Positions 58,050 to 64,000 of a DNA stretch of 64,000 nt are shown here, one piece after another; the first letter of the stretch is position 1, and each line of letters begins with the position of its first letter. Source of the DNA: Cryptomeria japonica (Eukaryota; Streptophyta; Pinopsida; Cupressales; Cupressaceae); assembly GCF_030272615.1 (NCBI RefSeq), contig NW_026729285.1, forward strand, positions 51,001-115,000, read 5' to 3'. The notes below the pieces were generated by a model that searched no databases, was not told the DNA's origin, and saw nothing but the letters and a program-made list of their open reading frames with translations. The position numbers and the translations under genes were made by a program.

Positions 58050-60673
58050 ACAACTAACACTATATGATCCTATACTTGTGGTGGATCATCAAAATCAAGC
58101 CTCTTCGATGCAGTACATGGCTCTGTAGATGGCTGTAAAAACACAATTCAAAAGCCAAGTTAAAATGATTTTGTAGAAATAAGTTCACAATTATCAACAT
58201 AACAATGCATTTAACTATAATTTCTTTGCAATTGAAATGTAGATTACCTCATCGACTGATCTCAGATCTAATGTCTTCGCTCTCTTCTCCTTGTCAGTCT
58301 TAGGAGTTTTCTTGAACACAAACTTCAAAGGCTCCAAGTTATGGCCAAACCAGAAAGGGGGTTATTGTAGATTAAATGTACAATTAATACAATGCACTAA
58401 CATATATACATCAAAAACACTAAAAATCTATAATATGATAACAAAAGTGTACCAGAGCTTGAGATGCTTCTCCAATAGACCAAGGAGGGCTCATCATTGA
58501 TGGAGTAGTTGTTGCTATTACCTATATGAAAAATGATGAAAGATTGAATACAATTAATATAATGACAAGTATTGTAGGTTAAAAACAATTAATGTAATAT
58601 GTCAAACAAAATTGTACCAGAGCCTAAGATGCTTCTCCAGTACATGGAGGAGGGTTCACCATTGATGAAGCAACGATGGATATTTCCTGTATGAAAAAAT
58701 GATAAGATTATAATTTATCACATGTTCACATGTACATGTGCATATAATCATCAAATCAAGAAAATAAAGTAGAAATACATACCTTCACCCTCTCTTGATC
58801 CTTGGGCGTATCAAGTGCATTCAACATATCTGCATAGCTCAATGACCGCTATACATATAAAACATACAAAAAACACTAATCAATCTACAAATCCCAACTA
58901 AGATAATTTCAACCTTTTCAAACAATTATACAGCTAAAAATGTGTTCAATTACTTTCTTCCCACGTTTTAGCATCCTCAAGGATTTCTTTTGTTGAGGAT
59001 GAGGCCTAGACATGGAGGGGGCACCCTAAAAAACAAAATTAACATGAGATATTAGTACAGGTAATATTAAACATAATTTAATAAATATAAAATGAAATGA
59101 CTTGCATATTCCATCAAAAGAATACATAAAATACGGTGTACAAAATATGATACCGTATAGCCTTGTAGGCCAAAATCAATCGCTGAGAGTGTGACATCAT
59201 CAATCTGGGACATTTGATACCTTGACAATGGCTACAAACAAAAAATTGTTAAGGATTAAAGAGACTTAGTATATCTTGTAATTTTTTTGAATTCAAGGTG
59301 TACTATTCTATTTTAACATGTTACAAAATTTATACATCAGACATCGAAGTTGTCGGTGCAGTAATTGCAAGAGGAATATTAGATACCACTGCTGCATCCT
59401 GAAATGCATATTATTTGTATCAATTTAAATTGATCTATAAATGAAAATTAATTTACAATTACAAATTTTAAGTGACCGATAAATAAAATTCTATAAATTC
59501 AAATCAACACACCTATGTCTGTGGCTGACTGCTAAACAACATGTCCATCAACTCATCCATTAGTGCCACATCCTCAGTCGTGCGAGTCTGACATCTACTC
59601 CCGCAAATCATGCACAAATGGGATGTGGATCCATCTGCAGTGGCCTTGTCATCCGTACCTATGCATATCTCTGAGCAAGTGGCACACACATGTTGAATGG
59701 GCTCACTAGCACCACCTTCAACAACTAATGGCTCATCAATCAGTACAAGAGGGTGTGCTAACTATGTCCCATATTGGATGATCACATCAATCAATGTTGC
59801 GGCTGCTTGAAGAGTGTGTAGCTCCATCAACTATTTCAGGTCTATTGGGACAATCAAATACACCTTGGGTTTGGGTGTTAAGGGGCGATGAATCTCCTGG
59901 GCTACTCGCCTACGGGCTCCAGGTCTATCTTGGTAGATCTGCCATTTCTACCATGGAATTCTCTCATGTGAAAATAATTAGGTAGCGCATTGAGGATAAA
60001 CTCACAGTATACTTTCCTCAAAAAATACAATGGCACCTCAAAATTATTACAAGGTGGTTCATTAAAGACCATCCACCACTTCTACCAAAAAAGATTCTTC
60101 ATCTGCATATTGGTACACCAATGTATGGGAAACCTCTTTGCATTAAGAGGTAACGACTCACCAGCTTTAGGATCAACAAAAAGCGCACATATGTGTTTTT
60201 AGTAATGTTTTTGTTTTTCCCTTCGTCATAAGATAACTCACTAGCATAATATTGACAACAACTATCCCTATAGTTTCCCCATTTTGTAATTTGAGTGGAA
60301 ACTGCAATGGCACCACTAGCTAATGTTTCTAGGCTAGTGGCGAGGGCTTTATGATGCTCAAGCTCAGATGTTTTCAATTTATTAATCAGTCTATTTATTT
60401 TAGTTGTGTTTTTCTCTAACTGATTAAGCAATTGCTCCTGTGTATTAGGTGTACAATCAAAAGGAGGAGTTGGATGTGTATTCTATGGGTTTTATTTGAG
60501 GTTTTGAGGAGGTGCATCTTGTTGTTGTTGTTGTGGATTTTCAGAATTTGGTTTGTGTAGCAAAAAAATAAGAAATAACTAATCAAAATAAACGAATTTA
60601 AATTTAAAATATAAAAAAAATTGATCAAGTGCGAAAGGAAAATAAAAATCAAGCAAAACCAACCTTGATCCAT
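58050..60673 (-). pseudogene. Unidentified decayed multi-exon gene with coiled coil and paired CxxC motif
   Basis: A minus-strand series of protein-like segments separated by AT-rich intron-like stretches. From the 5' side: ATG at 60671-60673 with a GT donor after four codons. A Gln/Pro-rich stretch then a coiled coil (QLEKNTTKINRLINKLKTSE) and ITKWGNYRDSCCQYYASELS occupy about 60190-60540. After one frameshift come GESLPLNAKRFPIHWCTNMQ and NEPPCNNFEVPLYFLRKVYC (about 59930-60190). A CATCSEIC segment, 16 residues, then LCMICGSRCQT follow (59520-59700). Small exons include two similar ones at 58447-58530 and 58615-58690, and the end is TEPCTASKRLDFDDPP near 58075. Several stops. Family not recognised. 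Subterminal-type motifs upstream suggest it is transposon-borne. Confidence 0.5.
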
Positions 60674-60779
60674 GGTGTTTGGGTGAGAAAAAGGGGAGCC
60701 CGTGTGTGGTTTAGTGAGAAAAATTTCAAATTCTCAATTTGCGGCTGCATGAAAAATAAGACATAGTTGGTCGAAAAAA

Positions 60780-61008
60780 ATATATTGACAGGTACTGCGT
60801 ACGACATTCTAAGTCCTAAAGAACTGTGTGTGTGGTCATTTTTATAAAAGAACCTCATACATGCTTTTGTCCCTTTAGGCTCAAGGACAACAAACCTTAG
60901 TGCATACGGGGTGATTTGAATTTTAAGTATCATGAACACGGAGCCTGTTTTTTCAAGTTTTTTTAGGTGTGTGTCCACTTTTCTACACACCATCTTTGTG
61001 CACTTACC
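60780..61008. repeat. Second group of subterminal-type motifs and direct-repeat partner
   Basis: Contains GTACTGCGTACGACA (60787-60801), CATACATGCTTTTGTCCCTTTAGGC (about 60866-60891, resembling 56781-56805) and GTGCATACGGGGTG, ending with CCATCTTTGTGCACTTACCC. This mirrors the order seen across 56691-57655, suggesting both are the same end of related elements. LINE sequence begins right after. Confidence 0.55.
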
Positions 61009-61928
61009 CCACTATTTAAATTTAATAAGGACAAGGAAGTTAGACAAATTCTCTATTGGTTCTGGCACTTCAGGACTTTGAATAAGTTTCATCCTCTGTT
61101 CAAGATAGAATCAAATAAAGAAAGTTATAAGGATCTTATAACCTCCCCCTTAATCTCTCATGAATCAGAGATAAATATTTATTAGGGAGACCTAGAAATC
61201 TTTACTCCTCTCAAACCAAAAAGAGGAAAACCTTTCCAGGAAGCTCTAAGATACTAAGAGATATATTAAAAAAAGCAGCTTAAGCAATCTCAAATGGAGG
61301 TCTCAAGTTTAAATATGGTAAAAAGAAGAGCTTAGAGAATCTCAGGAAAAAGGAACTTGAAAGGCTCCCATTATTTGCCTTCAAAAATTTTTTCTTCCAA
61401 GCACCCAATTCCTTTCAAGGTCATAGAAAGTCAATCTACCTCCTCCCTAGTTTTTTGAGGTTCTCGAGCAAATCTATCCCACGTGTTGGGCTTCCTTCCT
61501 ATCCTTAATTCTAAAGAGGAGGATCATGCTCCATATTCTCCTCTAACAAGAGAATTGGCAGTAGTCTATGGTTTCCTAGGTATCTCTTCGCATCAGTTTG
61601 GGGAATCAAATGATTCTTGGTCACACAAATAAGATTTAATCAAGAAATTACAAAATATGGATGATTTAGAAGAGTCAAAGAATTATTCAAAGGTATTTAA
61701 TTATGAAATGAAGGAGGATAAGTTAGGTCTAAGGGATAAGGAATCTTTTGGAATCTTAGAGCAATAATCCATAAAACAAAAACCAACGTGGCCAATCCCT
61801 AGAGGGTAGAAGAGGTAGGAAGTCTTTGGGAGCCTTAAGATCTTTGGACCTTGGGTAAGACTGGAAATGGCTAAAAATAATAGATCTTTGGAGCAAAGAT
61901 AAAGGGAACCCCATTTCCTAGTAGTCAT

Positions 61929-62690
61929 GAAAATAATATCATGGAATGTGAGGGGAATGAATGCCCCTACAAAGCAATGTCTAGTTAGGCGATGCATAAA
62001 AACTTCTAAGCCTTAATTGGATAAGGAACGAATTTCCTCTTTCACAAAAAAAATTGGATACTACCAGTAAGTGGTATCAGTAGATGCAATAGGAGCAGTA
62101 GGGGGGTTGGCTCTTTCATGGAATCCGAGGAAAATATTTAACCTACATCTTTTTTCATATAAAAATTGGATTACTAGAATACTCACAAACTTCCAGGAAG
62201 ATATTAAAATTAATATCTTCAATATTTATAGTCCAATTCAAAATAATTTTAAATTGGCTTATGGAAAGATATAGAAAGGTTAATGCAAAATATTCCTCAG
62301 CAAAATGCGGTGTTAGTAGGGGATTTTAATGCAGTCTTCACCTTTTAGAGAAGTTTGGAGGCATCCTGAAAGAGTCTCAGTCTAGAATTGACTTTAGAGA
62401 ATGGGAAGTCAAGAAAAACCTATTGGATATAGTAACTAAAAAATGGGGTTTATACTTGGAATAACAAAAGATTGGACTTTAGCTATATAGAGGAGAAGCT
62501 AGACAAGTTCTTCTTTAAAGGGGATCTTTCCAACGCATCTTTTACATTGATACCAATTATAATGCTTGTTTCCAGTTCAAATCACTATCTAATTCAGTTA
62601 TTTATTTCAGGAGATAAGAAACCCATCAATTGTCCCTTTAAATTTGAAAAATGTAGATGTGGAATCAGGCCTTTGATTCAGTGATGGAAA
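61929..62690 (+). pseudogene. LINE endonuclease domain, degenerate
   Basis: Starts MKIISWNVRGMNAPTKQ, the classical beginning of the L1 endonuclease that nicks target DNA, and stops at TAA after about 28 residues. It resumes in other frames with GGLALSWNPRKI, then VLVGDFNAVFTF (about 62309-62345), then TWNNKRLDFSYIEEKLDKFF. The final motif reads SSNHYLI where the family has SDH: the codon at 62580-62582 is AAT instead of an Asp codon. Confidence 0.82.
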
Positions 62691-63048
62691 AATGGTAGAA
62701 TGAAGTGAGATTTAAAGGTTCTAAGCTTGTTTGCTTTGTTTCAAAATTGAAGAAGATAAAAAAAAAATTTCTTACCTGGAACAAGGAAAAATTACTAAAT
62801 ATCTTTCAAGAAAAACTTAGAGTTAAAAAAGAAATAGGGTAACTGAATTCAGACACGTTCTAGATTTTGGTATGGACCAAAATAGGTTTCAAAAGGTGAA
62901 GGAATTGTTATAGTTACACAAAGAGAACTTAGAAAAAGAAGAAATTTTTTGGAGCTAAAAATCAAGATATGTTTGGCTTTTAGAAGGCAATAGAAATTCC
63001 AAATTCTTTCATAACAACTCTAAAAAAAGAAGAGCATTTAATAAAATT

Positions 63049-64000
63049 TTGAGAATTAACGATGATCAAAATATTATGATTAAGGAATTGGATGAGATTT
63101 CAAAAATTAGTATCTCAAAAGGAGCTTTTGAAAAACATTCCAAAAATCTTAATAAAAGACAACTCAAGGTTAAACCAAAAAAATTCCTCTCAGGAAGTAG
63201 AAAAATCCCTCAAATAGCTTCACCTAGACAAATCTCCTAGGCCAGATGGATTTTCAGCTTGTTTTTCCAAAAATGTTGGTCACTTCTAGGCAATGAGCTA
63301 ATAGATGCATCAAAGGCTAAAAGAAATTCAAGTACATTTTTTAAGGACTTCAATAACACTTTCATCATGTTGATTCCTAAAAAGGATAAGGCCTTAAAAT
63401 TTAAGGATTTTGGACTCATCTTCCTATGCAATTATTTATATAAGATATTTTCAAAAATTCTAGCAAATAGATTGAAGCTTGTCCTACCAAATATAATCTC
63501 AGAAGAACAAAGTGGTTTTGTTCCAGGGAGATCCATCTTGGATGGTGTCATAATTGCCCAAGAAGCAATCCACTCCTTACAAATTAACAAGCATCCAAGC
63601 ATGTTGATCAAATTGGACATTAGTAAGGCATATGACAAAGTAGATTGGAGATTCTCATGCAATTGCCTGGAGGCCATTGGTTTCTCAAAAAATTGGATCA
63701 ATTTAATCTTTTATTATATTTCAACTCCTCAGTTTTCAATCTTAGTTAATGGATCTTCACATGGTTTCTTTGAATCATCTAAAGGGCTTAGGCAAGGAAA
63801 CCCGATTTCCCCTTTCCTTTTCATTATTCTTGTTGAATCATTGGGTAGAGCCTTTCATAGATACCAACAAGATGGAAGAATTAAATGTATAAGGATTACA
63901 ATTGCAATAAGGAAATCACTCACCAACAATTTACAGATGATATAATGTTATTTGGTAGAGCTGAAAAAAGAGAAGCCATCAATTTTAAGAAAATTTTGAG
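63049..64000 (+). pseudogene. LINE reverse transcriptase, degenerate and cut by window end
   Basis: The long frame 63259-63945 carries TFIMLIPKKDKALKFKDFG, NIISEEQSGFVPGRSILDGV, IKLDISKAYDKVDW with the first catalytic Asp, and GLRQGNPISPFLF. A one-base loss near 63900 shifts the frame; the next frame continues ITHQQFTDDIMLFG, the equivalent of the FADD catalytic box (about 63917-63958). The upstream piece 63049-63240 belongs to the linker between endonuclease and RT. Confidence 0.9.

Larger units (their letters stand above)
61010..64000 (+). mobile_element. L1-like LINE (non-LTR retrotransposon), running off the right edge
   Basis: A + strand element with an ORF1-like region (61010-61920, several stops), an apurinic endonuclease domain starting at ATG 61929, and a reverse transcriptase cut by the window end. 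The domain order and motifs fit plant L1 elements. Frameshifts and stops are frequent, so this is an old copy. The left boundary is set by the end of the unrelated repeat at 61008. Confidence 0.88.

Overview
The window reads as nuclear DNA of a seed plant with a large, repeat-filled genome, most likely a gymnosperm. It is AT-rich, packed with nested and decayed LTR retrotransposons, CACTA-type and LINE sequence, and long microsatellites. The only host-type coding sequence I recognise is two broken genes of the RPW8-class helper NLR (RNL) type. The organism call is inference from this content. I see no intact host gene, no tRNA or rRNA gene and no CRISPR.

Layout. 1-4824: a nearly intact Ty1/copia element (family A, + strand) entering from the left edge, its polyprotein broken by one nonsense codon, ending in an 885-bp LTR. 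About 5.4-10.4 kb: a decayed multi-exon CACTA (En/Spm) transposase on the minus strand with a microsatellite-encoded acidic tail. 10.4-17.2 kb: no recognisable gene. 17.3-33.5 kb: two copies of a composite made of copia family B (LTR called R here) with a family A copia inserted at the same nucleotide. RNL relic 1 (24.8-26.15 kb) lies between them. 33.55-40.79 kb: a decayed Ty3/gypsy chromovirus with about 955-bp LTRs. 41.55-44.15 kb: RNL relic 2, followed by LTR fragment R3. 44.9-48.1 kb: AT-rich DNA with a primer-binding-site remnant of another LTR element. 48.14-48.56 kb: an orphan third copy of the sequence that flanks both RNL relics. 49.1-57.7 kb: CT/GA microsatellites, an unclassified DNA transposon recognised by inverted subterminal repeats, and a duplicated dyad-symmetric minisatellite. 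58.05-60.67 kb: an unidentified decayed multi-exon minus-strand gene with a coiled coil and a paired CxxC motif. 61.0-64.0 kb: an L1-like LINE running off the right edge.

How it fits together. The RNL relics, the flanking repeat S and LTR R recur in the order S-NLR-R, S-NLR-R, S. This suggests a small RNL tandem array that was duplicated along with its retrotransposons and then destroyed by deletions and insertions. The unidentified material is the DNA transposon around 51.9-56.8 kb, the unknown gene at 58-60.7 kb, and a long hairpin beside RNL relic 1. All function calls come from reading motifs by eye; no searches were run.
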